NCBI RefSeq assembly: GCF_035046485.1
Contig: NC_085136.1
Location: forward strand, 156,531,754 to 156,595,753
Source of the DNA: Aedes albopictus
Taxonomy: Eukaryota > Arthropoda > Insecta > Diptera > Culicidae
Length of the DNA: 64,000 nucleotides
Direction of reading: 5' to 3'
In this document: positions 37,801-46,197 of the stretch, piece by piece
Layout: each line of letters begins with the position of its first letter
Position numbering within the stretch: position 1 is the stretch's first letter
Program-made: the position numbers and the translations under genes
The notes under the pieces: generated by a model
Database searches by the model: none
The model's input: only the letters and a program-made list of their open reading frames with translations
What the model was told of the DNA's origin: nothing

Positions 37801-37881
37801 ACTACCACCGATTTTTGCAACCGACCGCGTTCTCGTCGCACCGGTTCTCAAGTCCGGTCTGAGATTGCTTCGGCTAGACAT
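31846..37881 (-). CDS. BEL/Pao Gag-Pol polyprotein with N-terminal PHD finger
   Basis: A single uninterrupted frame of 2011 codons. Order: PHD finger with C4HC3 spacing (C67, C70, C81, C84, H89, C92, C106, C109); a coiled, Glu/Lys-rich stretch about 195-230; DUF1759-type Gag about 360-515; Cys/His-rich knuckles about 600-660 (CLICKGSC, CRRCLRRHNGNC); retropepsin-type protease with FFDEGSELSLL near 727; RT with YVDD near 1142; RNase H region with FVDASENGFAAAAY; zinc-binding integrase N-terminus (HYHEKFHH ... CQRC) near 1648; DDE integrase core with GIDYFGP, YSDRGTNF near 1778 and GGSWERLI; and a C-terminal DUF5641-type tail. All catalytic blocks look intact. It would make the virus-like particle and copy and integrate the element. 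No frameshift separates Gag from Pol. The ATG is 28 nt inside the 5' LTR border. Confidence 0.95.
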   Translation of the reverse strand: MSSRSNLRPDLRTGATRTRSVAKIGGSGGQSENPVEDGAYGGIVPVVVTRVPSPEQQANATLLGRACKVCGGPDTDDMVQCDVCNKWHHFACVGVTKEDEVKTWSCAVCDTVTRALQILSTSDKTPKQVEAANRSKSLNPIIPSDKQHTLQPPDGPSSKGIVKQPSLLKSIPERSAKGTYSVVSRGSSRSSVLKLELQKLEEERALEQMEAEKQRSYLNKKYDILRQLTNQSDMTSVTEGMGRVNAWVEDVNECGRSESLVERSLNNFSPRGCSTPNRSNVDRSSQATSRQSPVLAAPANYNIRNSRRSILMPNPADGPLLRSSRFHMIPPDYDRASSVSQNPSSLHQNIRHGPTRAQLAARQAISKDLPMFCGNPEDWPIFLSSFNSTTSMCGFTNDENIIRLQRSLKGRAYDAVKSQLMHPANVPGVMGTLKMMFGQPEAIVNSLVTKINALPALREDKLETLVDFAVNVKNFCATVDACGMEDHLYNVSLLQQLVAKLPPTLKLDWACYRMSMPRVNLATFGNFLYSLAEAASTVVFPAIVPDQKHTRSDNRSPKKGNAFLNAHLESPPEIDASVPATSNNVTTPVAGNRINDGCLICKGSCRTADKCTQFLELSRDARWAAVREFGLCRRCLRRHNGNCNTKECGQNGCTFKHHALLHNDLQRAQQTTTVAVTPNPTFESSQTETNHGHGYNTHRTKTSAVLFRYLPVVLRSRDRVIQTYAFFDEGSELSLLDDGLAKLLELDGEISPLCLRWTGGKERNEDNSRVVSLEIGGIRNQTKMFNLNNVRTVQELLLPHQTIDMNELSQLYPHLRGLPIDSYQSAQPRILIGQKHAFVGLVLQSREGELNHPIASKTRLGWTVYGGSTEDVPNVVQCAFHEHHRSDEILHQAMKEYFSLDSLGVTKPAKLLLSAEDQRAETLLRSLTKLKDHRYETGLLWRYDDVRLPDNRDMALRRHRSLEKRLEKDPQLANALNQKIADYLEKGYIRQLTREELSKPVPRVWYLPVFPVTNPNKPGKIRIVWDAAASAFGKSLNSALLKGPDQLCSLLSILLQFREHRVGLTGDIREMFHQVAIRDEDQHCQRFFWTDETGEVQTFVMCVMTFGACCSPSCAQYIKNCNAERHSQKHPNAAEAITKKHYVDDMLVSVDTEQEAIQLANEVKLVHANGGFEIRNWISNSSHVLKALQEGNPPEKNLDLTAELATEKVLGMWWCTATDAFTFKICWNRYDEELLNGQRCPTKREILRVLMTIFDPLGLIAHFLMFLKILLQEVWRSGTQWDDPIPVTCFEKWKQWLQILPRVEQTNIPRCFRIHDSLHITCDTQLHVFVDASENGFAAAAYLRFNQDDVVECTLVAAKTRVAPVKFTSIPKLELQAAVIGTRLANTISESLSIPVTNRVFWSDSRDVNCWINSDHRRYSQFVAFRVSEILESTEINDWRWVPTKYNVADDATKWVGWPDLNSESRWFKGPDFLWRAESEWPRVPVKTSSTTTELRPNLLAHFIVPAPIVHVEDFSSWKRLLHVTAFVFRFTLNCRRKLQKSSTASSLLSTEELVQAEAYLQRLAQIDSFREEISILHKAQAFSEEPSTPLPKRSQLHRLSPFLDTRGVLRMRGRTRLCQYATEDSTNPIVLPHDHHITTLIIAHYHEKFHHLNHETVINELRQKYSISRLRVCYGKTRRRCQRCKNESATPRPPIMADLPPARLAAFSRPFTHVGIDYFGPIKVSVGRRIEKRWGMLATCLTVRAIHIETVHTLSTASCIMALRSFIARRGTPRVIYSDRGTNFVGTSRELCDVESAINEPEIMKEFVSTETEWVFNPPAAPHMGGSWERLIRTVKNNLMSINSSRTLRDEELRNFLVEIENTINSRPLTHVPIDNDSDPALTPNHFLLGSSNGTKPLTLLNDTGVVLKQAYATSQVLANQYWKRWLAEYLPEITRRTKWYTYTKPISIGDVVIIVDPQLPRNCWPKGKIIGVKTARDGQVRSATVRTAHGIYERATTKLAVLDVRRDGE

Positions 37882-37908
37882 TTCTCACCATAAACGAATT
37901 TTATAAGC

Positions 37909-38614
37909 TGTGATTTTCGAACCAGACTACGGGGAATTCTTTCGATTAAATAACCTCCAGAGCAAATGTCGTTGGGCTCTATATTGGGAGATTATAAAAT
38001 TCCTGTGGGATTGTACAGGTTTGCGAATGGAATAACATTTTAGGTTTTGTTCTTATAGCTAATCTTAATGAGTTTTGCATGGTATGTGTAGAAAATAGTG
38101 CATGATCGACTTACGTTTACTATCCCCAGTATGTGCTATCCGGCTAAACTGGTAGTGTAGTTCATTAACGGGGACTGTAATGATTTATTTAGGTTTAGGA
38201 AGAAATTCGCTAGTTTTGTACTACAGTAATGTGCCTTACCCGTGCTAGATATTACAATTTCAAGCTAAGCACTCTCTCACGTTAGGCGATTTTACAAATC
38301 TAATTCAGGATGCTAATAAATGAGTTTGATTATTCAGGGCAAAAAATCATACACTTGAAATTACCTAGCGCATGTATAAATAGTTCACTTTTGTAATAAA
38401 GATTTAGAAATAGAGGGAAAAACTTATAAATTCACTAATTTCATTAAATACATGGTAGCTATTCGACATCAACTAATAATTGTCCAAGTAATTGTCCTTG
38501 TTTTCGCTACTCACGGTTTGTGACAGCGGTAGCTGTCACTCCAATTCAGTGTCATCGCAGACGTCCTCGTAGGGTTGCTAAAAGGCGCGTGCTGTCCAAT
38601 AGGGTCAGGTAATA
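37909..38614 (-). repeat. BEL 5' LTR
   Basis: The LTR from which the minus-strand element transcript would start. It is followed by 27 nt of leader before the ATG. The promoter and poly(A) site within the LTR were not fixed. Confidence 0.92.
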
Positions 38615-38968
38615 CATAGTTTATTCCAGTTTTTAAATCACTTGCACCAACTATAGGTACAGGGATCCTATTGTGGTGGTAAAAATTAACATTGGTTCCT
38701 ATAGTGGCGCATCCCATTGAATTCTTATGGGACCCACTACTATAGGAACACTACCACAGCTATAGGTGCAAAGGAGCAAAAAAATTAAGAAAAATAATTA
38801 TTCAAAATAGGTTTTTCAACAATTCCTGAACACAAAACTGAATTAATGTCATTAATCAAATATAACGCATCTATTAATAATTTCATTTGCGAGCTTTTTG
38901 GTCGAAATAGTGCTAAATTGCCACTATCACCACTATTGGTACTACCTCCACTAAGAGAGCGTTTACCC

Positions 38969-40029
38969 TAATGTTTGCACCATGTTTTATTTTTAAGCCA
39001 AACATATGTTTTTCACATCGGTTCAATAGTAAAACTTTAAGCGGAAATAGTTCCAAAGCTAATCGCTGTAGTAAAACCGTTTACATTGTATTTTCTATGG
39101 ATCGACATTGGTGTCATAACACAACACAGCAACGCACAATACTCGGAAAATGGTTACCAAAAATTATTTCAAGCAGCACATGAGCGAGAGCTCTGGGTGC
39201 GCAGGATGAAAGAGTTTGAAATAAGGAAAAAACTGCTTCACAAAGAAAACCGTAACAATTTTCATTTTTCATCGTTATGCACCACTCGGTTACAGTTCAC
39301 CTTTCGAGCAAAGTGGAGTCTCATCTCTTTCCAGGTGTTCCAGCTAGCAGTCACCTTCAGTTCCATTCGGTGAACAAAATGCTCGTCTGTAGAAGGTCTT
39401 GAATTTCATTCTGTTACGAGTGTAAAGTGGCAATGTGATTGCAACTATTCAATGTCACTTTGGCATGATGCCATATTGTTGCTGTAGGTCCCAGGAAAAT
39501 GGGGAAAATTGATAATTTAAACTTCATTAATAAAATTATCAATGTTATCGATTTTTGTAGTTTGTTTACCCTTGACACCTGCTCTCAAAATGAGCGATTC
39601 ATATTTTTTACCGTGTGGGGGGAGTTCATTTAGACCTGTGGAGAGATACATTCGGAAATCTGCTTATTTCCATCCTCGGGAACGTTAAACTCTCGCAAAA
39701 TTACTGGATCAAGATAAATTTTTCCACTATACGTCGTCTGCCAAGTAACATTTTTATGACAAATTAGTTTAATAGAGGCTTACAGTACCTCATGAAACCT
39801 AATACCTTTTATTTTGATTTTATTATGGTTCTAAGAACCTGTTTTAGTTCATTCAACTAAATGTTACTTGCGCTTGTACCGTCAAAATGTCTTGCAAACA
39901 TTGAAATTCTCCTGAAATCCCCTTAACCATCTCTGAAAACTTCCTGAAAATTTCCTGAAACCCCTGATACTAACTTTTTACTTGATGAAGATCAACTCGT
40001 AATGGTGACTCTATGCCGAATGAAGTATT
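38969..40029. other. No gene recognised
   Basis: Anonymous sequence with a short CCTGAAA repeat near 39,910-39,965. Two short overlapping frames at 38,971-39,373 lack domains. Confidence 0.3.
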
Positions 40030-40500
40030 TGCCTCCACTGGTCTCGGTCCTAAGCCAATCACTTCCAGCCAACCTGAACGTTTGACGTCCTTACATCCTC
40101 CTCAACTACAAGAAGCCCACGTGGGCATGGCCTTTCACGAAGCCGATAGCCTGGTTCTCTGCTGAATATGGTTTTATCTTGGCTTTCCTTCAGCATATGA
40201 GCTACAAGCCCAGCCCACCGCAGTCTGCCGTGTTTTTTCGCCTCACTATATCCATCTTCTTATATGCTTGGTACTAGATGCCTCTTCCAGATTACCACCG
40301 TGTATTATTCGCAGCACTTTATGTTGGAAGACTCCCGATCAACTTCTCTCAGCATCCATGATTCATGGCCGTATGAAGCGAATAGAAAAAGCCCGTGCCC
40401 GACTCACCGCAGCTATCCATCTTATCATCTCGCGGGTAACATTATTATCGCACGTCACTAGAGCAACAAATTGAACGAATTCGTCTACAACATACAACTT
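40030..40500 (-). pseudogene. LINE RT 3'-part fragment (RTE-like)
   Basis: Minus-strand translation gives a GHESWM-like block and then RLRWAGLVAHM, the C-terminal motif that RTE-type polyproteins carry (RIRWAGHVARM in the neighbouring copy). It is more diverged than the adjacent copy and full of stops, so it is probably a different family. Confidence 0.6.
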
Positions 40501-40539
40501 GTCACAGCCTAGCGGACGTTGACTACCAGCAACCATGTC

Positions 40540-42905
40540 AATTCATTCATTCATTCATTTATTTAGTATTACATCAAATTCAAGATAAAACTGAATCAAC
40601 AATATTTCTCCATAATACACGGTTCGTGGCTGCCGCTCTCCATCCTCGGTCGCGTCCGGTGCTCGCCAAGTCACGCTCCACCTGGTCCGCCCATCGTGCT
40701 CTCTACGCTCCACGCCTTCTTGTGACAACCGGATCAGTTACAAACACCAACTTTGCAGGGTTGTTGTCCGGCATTCTTGCAACATGCCCTGCCCACCGTA
40801 TCCTTCCGGCTTTGTCCACCTTCTGGATGCTGGGTTCGCCGTAAAGTGCAGCGAGCTTGTGGTTCATCCTTCTCCGCCACACACCGTTCTCCTGCACACC
40901 GCCGAAGATCGTCCTTAGCACGCGTCGCTCGAAAACTCCGAGTGCTTGCAGGTCCTCCTCGAGCATGGTCCATGTCTCGTGCCCGTAGAGGACCACCGGT
41001 CTTATTAGCGTTTTGTACATGGTGCATTTGGTGCGTGGGTGAATCTTTTTCGACCGCAGTTTTTTCTGGAGCCTGTAGTAGGCCCGACTTCCGCTGATGA
41101 TGCGCCTCCGAATTTCACGGCTCACGTTGTTGTCAGCCGTCAGTAAGGATCCGAGGTAGACGAATTCCTCCACCACCTCGAAAGTATCCCCGTCTATCGT
41201 AACATTACTACCCAGACGGATCCGGTCATTTTCGGTTCCGCCTACCAGCATGTACTTTGTTTTTGAGGCATTCACCACCAGTCCGACCTTTGTTGCTTCG
41301 CGTTTCAGGCGGGTGTACAGCTCTGCCACCGTTCCAAATGTTCTAGCGATAATGTCCATGTCGTCAGCAAAGCACACAAATTGACCGGATTTTGTGAAAA
41401 TCGTTCCTCGGCTGTTGAGCCCGGCTCGTCGCATCACACCTTCCAGAGCGATGTTGAAGAGTAGGCATGAGAGTCCATCACCTTGAACTAGATAGTTCAC
41501 CCGAAACCCTTACGCAGTTTTGCACACCGTCCATCGTTGCTTTAATCAGTCTAGTCAGCTTCCCAGGAAAGCCGTTTTCGTCCATGATTCTCCATAGCTC
41601 TGCGCGTTCGTTAATATCGTATGCCGCTTTGAAGTCGATGAACAGGTGGTGCGTTGGGACCTGATATTCACGGCATTTCTGGAGGATTTGCCGTACGGTA
41701 AAGATCTGATCCGTTGTCGACCGGCCGTTGATGAAGCCGGCTTGATAACTTCCCACGAACTCATTTGTTTTAGGTGACAGACGACGGAAGATGATCTGAG
41801 ATAGCACTTTGTAGGCTGCATTCAAAATAGTGATCGCCCTGAAGTTCTCACATTCCAAATGGTCGCCTTTCTTGTGAATGGGGCAGATTACCCCTTCCTT
41901 CCACTCCTCCGGTAGCTGTTCGGTTTCCCAGATCCTGACTATCAGCCGATGCATACAGGTGACCAACTTTTCTGGGCCCATCTTGATGAGTTCAGCTGCG
42001 ATACCATCCTTACCAGCTGCTTTGTTGGTTTTGAGCTGGTGAATGGCATCCTTAACTTCCCTCAGCGTGGGAGTTGGTTCATTTCCGTCCTCCGCTGCAC
42101 TGGCGTCGTCGTTTCTTCCGTTGCCGTGGGCTCCCGTGCCTACGTTCTCCACGCCGTTCAGGTGCTGATCGAAGTGCTGCTTCCACCTTTTGATCACCTC
42201 ACGTCCGTCCGTCAAGAGGCCTCCGTCTTTATCCCTGCATATTTCGGCTCGTGGCACGAAGCCGTTGCGGGACGCGTTGAGCTTCTGATAGAACTTCCGT
42301 GTTTCTTGGGAACGGCACAGCAGTTCCATTTCTTCACACTCCGCTTCTTCCAGGCGGCGTTTTTTCTCCCGAAACAGGCGGGTCTGCTGTTTCCGCTTCT
42401 GTTTATAACGTTCCACGTTCTGTCGAGTCCCTTGCTGCAGCATTACCGCCCTCGCTGCATTCTTCTCCTCCAATACCGTTCTGCACTCTTCGTCGAACCA
42501 TTCGTTCCGTCGATTCCGTTCCACGTACCCGATGGTGCTCTCGGCTGCGTCGTTGATGGCTGCTTTCACTGTACTCCAGCAGTCCTCTAGAGGGGCCTCA
42601 TCGAGCTCGCCCTCGTCTGGCAACGCGGCCTCGAGATTCTGCGCGTATGCTGAGGCGACATCTGGTTGCTTCAGTCGCTCTAGGTTGTACCGTGGCGGTC
42701 GCCGGTATCGTACATTGTTGATGACGGAGAGTTTTGGGCGCAGTTTGACCATCACCAGATAGTGGTCGGAGTCGATGTTAGCGCCACGATAGGTCCTGAC
42801 GTCGATAATGTCGGAGAAGTGCCGCCCGTCAATCAGAACGTGGTCGATTTGAGATTCCGTCTGCTGTGATGATCTCCAGGTGTAACGATAAGGGAGGCTG
42901 TGTTG
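40540..42905 (-). mobile_element. RTE-type LINE, family 1, copy E, 5'-truncated
   Basis: The best-preserved RTE copy. The 3' end (left) shows an (AATG)n tail on the minus strand at about 40,540-40,565, typical of RTE elements. The 5' end is truncated inside the endonuclease. About 2.37 kb remain. This copy is the reference by which the other family 1 fragments here were recognised. Confidence 0.85.
40703..41500 (-). pseudogene. RTE polyprotein, RT C-terminal part (downstream of a deletion)
   Basis: The frame holds LSCLLFNIALEGVMRRAG, then FADDMDIIA (RT catalytic block), TKYMLVGGTE, LGSLLTADN, YKTLIRPVVLYGHETWT and RIRWAGHVARM. It is separated from the upstream frame by a deletion of roughly 30 nt at about 41,490. 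This removes the block before GDGLSCLLF: the neighbouring copy B has SSSFESCRGL there. Confidence 0.85.
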
Positions 42906-42950
42906 GAAAAAGGACCATGTCAATATCGTCCGCAAAACCCAGGAGCACAT
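41478..42950 (-). pseudogene. RTE polyprotein, endonuclease end, linker and RT N-terminal part
   Basis: About 490 codons. The first ~20 codons come from a different fused sequence. Next comes the end of an APE-type endonuclease (QIDHVLIDGRHFSDII ... SDHYLVMVKL), a long basic linker (RLFREKKRRLEEAECEEME), and RT blocks NKAAGKDGIAAELIK, GVICPIHKKGDHLECENFRA, QAGFINGRSTTDQIFTVRQ and THHLFIDFKAAYD. The truncated endonuclease and the downstream deletion make it non-functional. Confidence 0.85.
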
Positions 42951-42970
42951 GCGACCGCGTGAAATTAATA
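42906..42970 (-). pseudogene. Small RT fragment with FADD block fused to copy E
   Basis: On the minus strand the sequence reads LLGFADDIDM, the catalytic RT block, immediately upstream of the truncated endonuclease. That order is wrong for one element, so a second RT fragment abuts copy E here. Confidence 0.55.
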
Positions 42971-43346
42971 ACTTTCTTAAAACAAGACCCTATGTGGCCA
43001 CCAATGGCTCATTCGAAAACAAGTTCTCCCAAGAATTGATTGGTGACTAATTTACGTATGAGCAACTGCTCTACTGAAGCGAGTTATTAAGCCCGATTTA
43101 CGCCAATTCCCCCTCAAATTTGAGTATTCTTGTTATTTTGGACATTTATTATGATTTTAATGATTGTTTTGCTGGTATACAGACGCGCCAACTTGGTCAA
43201 ATTATTGGGGGGGGGGCAAAGCGTGGTTTTATTGATTTTTTGTATGGGAAAATCGAAAAATTGTCAAAAATTGGAGGGGCAAAACTATGCTTGCCCCTCC
43301 TAAGTTGGCGCCTATGCTGGTATATCATCAGAATGAGAGTTCGTTC
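42971..43346. other. No gene recognised
   Basis: Anonymous sequence. It contains a hairpin-forming GGAGGGGCAA ... TTGCCCCTCC at about 43,273-43,301 and a run of G near 43,207-43,216. Confidence 0.35.
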
Positions 43347-44283
43347 AGGCTGCATTCATGGATGAACGCGCTACAATGGATCAGATGTTCGTCTCTCGTC
43401 AGGTGTTGTTGAAATGCCGCGAATACAACGTACCCATACATTACTTGTTCGGGGACTTCTGGCAACTCTGTTCGCTCTGTTCGCAAGTGGATTCCGATAA
43501 GCTCCAAACTTTTATCGAATTAAACGGTTAAACTGCATTGTTTATTTTCAAGTGCAAGTGCGTGTATTTCGGAAAGTGCTAAGGATTACTATTTGTACGT
43601 GAGTAACAACAGAATTGCAAACATATTGTTTAATAAGCAGATTTTTAGTTCCTCACTCGGTTTCTAATGGTTACCTATAAGGAAGAACAAAAAAGTGTGC
43701 AGTGTGTGGAATAACAAAGCCAAACTTGCATACAAGTTATGCTACCGCCTGTATAAACAGTGAGGTTGTGCAATTGAAAAAGTGTTTAGTGATACTGGTG
43801 GTGTAAACAAAATCAACATCACCCTTATAGTTCGAACTGATTGTTTGGGTTACCGGTTTTGATACGGCTAAAACCTATATAATCAACCTAACGGCCGAGC
43901 GTCATTTAATTTGCTTGGCCTTTATGCTTCACAAATCTTCCGAAAGTGAGCAAGACCTGATGAGTGAGTTGAGATTAGAATAAGTGAGAACAACACACTC
44001 ACAACGGTGGCGATGCTCGTATACGCCGCAAACAGAGCAATAATGCAGTTTTGGGGGAGACTGGGGATAAAAGCTTCCTACAAAAAAAATAATTAATTTA
44101 TAAAAAAAAACTCCTTTGTCCATAGTTTGCTGTAGTGAATGTAGTAAATTTAAAAACATATTTTGATTATTATTTTTATCATTATCATATTATTTTTCTT
44201 TTTTTTATTGATATATATTTCTCTTTTTATATTGATTTTGTATATTTACTTTTCCTTTGTATTTTAGTGTTAAATCTCCTTAA

Positions 44284-45405
44284 AGCTTTTATCGTACAAT
44301 TGTCCCCTTCTTTATATGTTCTAGCAAACTACATGAGTGGAATGAAGATGAAATTGAAAGAGAACGGGAAGAAGATAATTTGCAACTTGAAAGCAACTCT
44401 ACCGACAACTTTTCCGTTTCGTCTTCAATCTTAAACACCGATAACGATGGCGCTGATAACGATGATTACTACGACGACGACGACGACTACGAAGACGGAA
44501 TCAATGTGACCTTGTTATCATCTCCGCCATCAACACTGGTCTCCCAAAAGTCTGGAGGGCATTCAAATGTCCCCTCACGTGAAACTAAGGAGACAACTCG
44601 TATAAAACTAAGTGGAGCGGCTCAAAAACGCTTCAAAAAGCTAGTAGAGAGTGGACATAGCCGACAGGAAGCTCGTCGCTTGGCAGTGATTCCACCTTCA
44701 CCAAAGGATTCAGCAAAACGTCAAAGAAACGTGGATTTGAATGGATCAAGTACAAGCGGGAATCCAACACCAGCTAAAATTGCGCGTAACAACGGGGGTG
44801 CTCATAAACCCCAGGTGAAAAGCAGCTCTGTGCAACATCGGATTGATGCGGTTCGTTCAAAACCCCCAATACCTCAAAAAGGGACTGAGGGAAGGATCAA
44901 CCCATCATACCGGGATGTTGCAAACTATGTGAAGCTGGGGGTGCTCTCAAAAGGATACCCCAAAATAGAGCTCTCAACAGACCAATTGACTGCCATTCAA
45001 AAGGAAATATTGATGAAGGTGGCAGGACAACGAAAAGAGTCACTCAAGCCAAAGTTTGACAATTGTGTGCTCAAATCTGGCTATTTAATCATAGTCTGCA
45101 AAAATCCAGAAACAGCAGACTGGTTAAAAGGCATTATTCCTTCTATAATTCCCTGGGCAGGGGCAGAACTTTTGGCGGTGGATGAAAAAGACATTCCTCG
45201 TCCGGAAATACTTATTGGCTTTTTCCCATGGAGTGCAGAAGACAGCAACGAAGAAATTCTCACTCTTTTGGAATGCCAGAACGAAGGGTTGGCTGTTGAT
45301 GCGTGGAGGATACTCCAACGCAGCATAAAAAACCAACACGTAGAACTAGTTTTCACTGTTGATGGAGGGTCATTGAACTCCATAAAAAAAACTGCTTCAA
45401 CTTAG
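44284..45405 (+). pseudogene. LOA LINE ORF1 (DUF4780-type), start unclear, C-terminus shifted
   Basis: The frame is open from 44,284 but has no in-frame ATG. TTG at 44,380 only marks a possible start. Features: acidic run (DDYYDDDDDYEDG), a KLSGAAQKRFKKLVESG ... QEARRLA helix seen in many insect LINE ORF1s, then a DUF4780-like domain with EILIGFFPWSAEDSNEEIL. The frame stops just after an A8 run at about 45,383-45,390. The expected continuation (FNLGFKFGYASLRKK) lies in another frame, so a one-base homopolymer change is likely. RNA binding is inferred from the family. Confidence 0.75.
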
Positions 45406-45823
45406 GCTTCAAATTTGGATATGCCAGCTTAAGGAAAAAATACCAAAAGAGAACGAAGAAGATGGTAGTGAAAGACCAGAGCGAAAGGATGATTGTGATC
45501 CTCTAAAGACCCACGAAAGCACTGGTGATAGCAAGATGATCGTAGATCAAATTGAACAAATCCCAGGTCCGAGTGGTGTTAAGAGCACGAAAACATGGGC
45601 ACCTCGGCCCTCTCGGATTCCCCGGGACCCGAGTGGTAAGCCCCACCCCAAGCGACCCCCACCAACACGCTCACAACCACGACCAGCCTGGTCGGAAAAG
45701 CCCGCACCTCGGACCCCCGTTTCCGGAACCCGAGCGGTAAGCCGCACCCCCTCCAAACAAGCGAAGGAACAGACCCCCTGCGACCAACCCGACCGCCAAG
45801 ACGAGGCACGAAAGAAGCCGCAG

Positions 45824-45876
<53 letters not shown>

Positions 45877-45931
45877 AAAATTGAAATGTAAAAAAATTTA
45901 TATTAATTTGTAAAAATATTGTATTTTCCCG

Positions 45932-45952
45932 GGTGAGCCCTTCTGGCTCACC
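45932..45952 (+). other. 3' stem-loop 1 of the inserted retroposon
   Basis: GGTGAGCC, loop CTTCT, GGCTCACC: a perfect 8 bp stem 14 nt before the second hairpin. Position near the 3' tail fits an RT-recognition structure. This is inference. Confidence 0.65.
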
Positions 45953-45966
45953 TCTTGTTTAGGATA

Positions 45967-45996
45967 GAGACGAACCAGCCAAGGGCTGAAAGTCTC
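45967..45996 (+). other. 3' bipartite stem-loop 2 of the inserted retroposon
   Basis: GAGAC-GAAC-CAGCC ... GGCTG-AAA-GTCTC: two coaxial 5 bp stems. It is followed by TTTAATAAAGAC and the (AATC) tail. The same structure is present at 57,953-57,982 and 63,782-63,811. Confidence 0.75.
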
Positions 45997-46197
45997 TTTA
46001 ATAAAGACAAATCAATCAATCAGCACGAAAACAAACATCAAAAACTCTGGCCACACTACAAGTACAGTCGACGGTTTAAAGAATAATAACACGTCGACAA
46101 ATAAAGAAATAGCACTAGGATACAGAAACCTGAAAATCCAAGGAGCAAAAAAAAACAAATAAAGGGAACCGTGTAACCAACGTTGGGGCATAGTTAA

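Larger units (their letters stand above)
31108..38614 (-). mobile_element. BEL/Pao LTR retrotransposon, nearly intact
   Basis: Two 706 bp LTRs flank one 2011-codon frame. CATAG on each side (31103-31107, 38615-38619) is the 5 bp target duplication; the exact LTR edge is ambiguous by one base because a C follows both copies. In element orientation the LTR starts TATTACC and ends AATCACA. A polypurine tract (GGGGGGAG) lies just before the 3' LTR at about 31,814-31,821. A primer site could be the TGGTG at about 37,889 after the 5' LTR, but this is not certain. No env-like frame was seen. Confidence 0.93.
30807..38968. mobile_element. TA-flanked MITE (~655 bp) split by the BEL element
   Basis: The left end GGGTAAACGTACCAATAGTA and the right end (reverse complement) GGGTAAACGCTCTCTTAGTG, each flanked by TA, bracket the BEL insertion. 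The right half repeats ACTATAGG/CCTATAGTGG motifs like those in the 25.2 kb MITE, suggesting a related family. Removing the BEL element and one copy of its target duplication leaves about 650 bp. Confidence 0.65.
45596..46021 (+). mobile_element. 426 bp 5'-truncated retroposon inserted between LOA ORF1 and ORF2
   Basis: Flanked by the 12 bp duplication AGCACGAAAACA (45584-45595 and 46022-46033). It starts in a GC-rich Pro/Arg/Lys-coding stretch, runs into a pure A tract of about 51 bases (about 45,823-45,873), then an AT-rich 3' part with two hairpins and an AATC-repeat tail. The GC-rich part is open (RPSRIPRDPSGK ... DEARKKPQ) into the A tract and stops just after it. It is probably the 3' end of a LINE ORF. 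Confidence 0.8.

Noticed and set aside
32231..37893. Numerous 80-130 codon frames on the + strand opposite the BEL polyprotein
   Set aside because: Shadows of the 2011-codon frame.
31108..38614. Endogenous retrovirus with an envelope gene
   Set aside because: The single frame ends in a BEL-type C-terminal domain 32 bp before the 3' LTR. There is no room for and no sign of an env frame.
43925..44340. Spliced or inserted segment in the LOA ORF1 5' part (ATGAGTG occurs at both 43,959 and 44,333)
   Set aside because: Joining across the 7 bp repeat does not bring the two frames into register, and the flanks are AT-rich enough for chance.
45536..45877. 113-codon Pro/Arg-rich frame ending in poly-Lys, as a free-standing protein
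   Set aside because: It crosses a target duplication: its start belongs to the LOA element and the rest to an inserted retroposon ending in an A tract.
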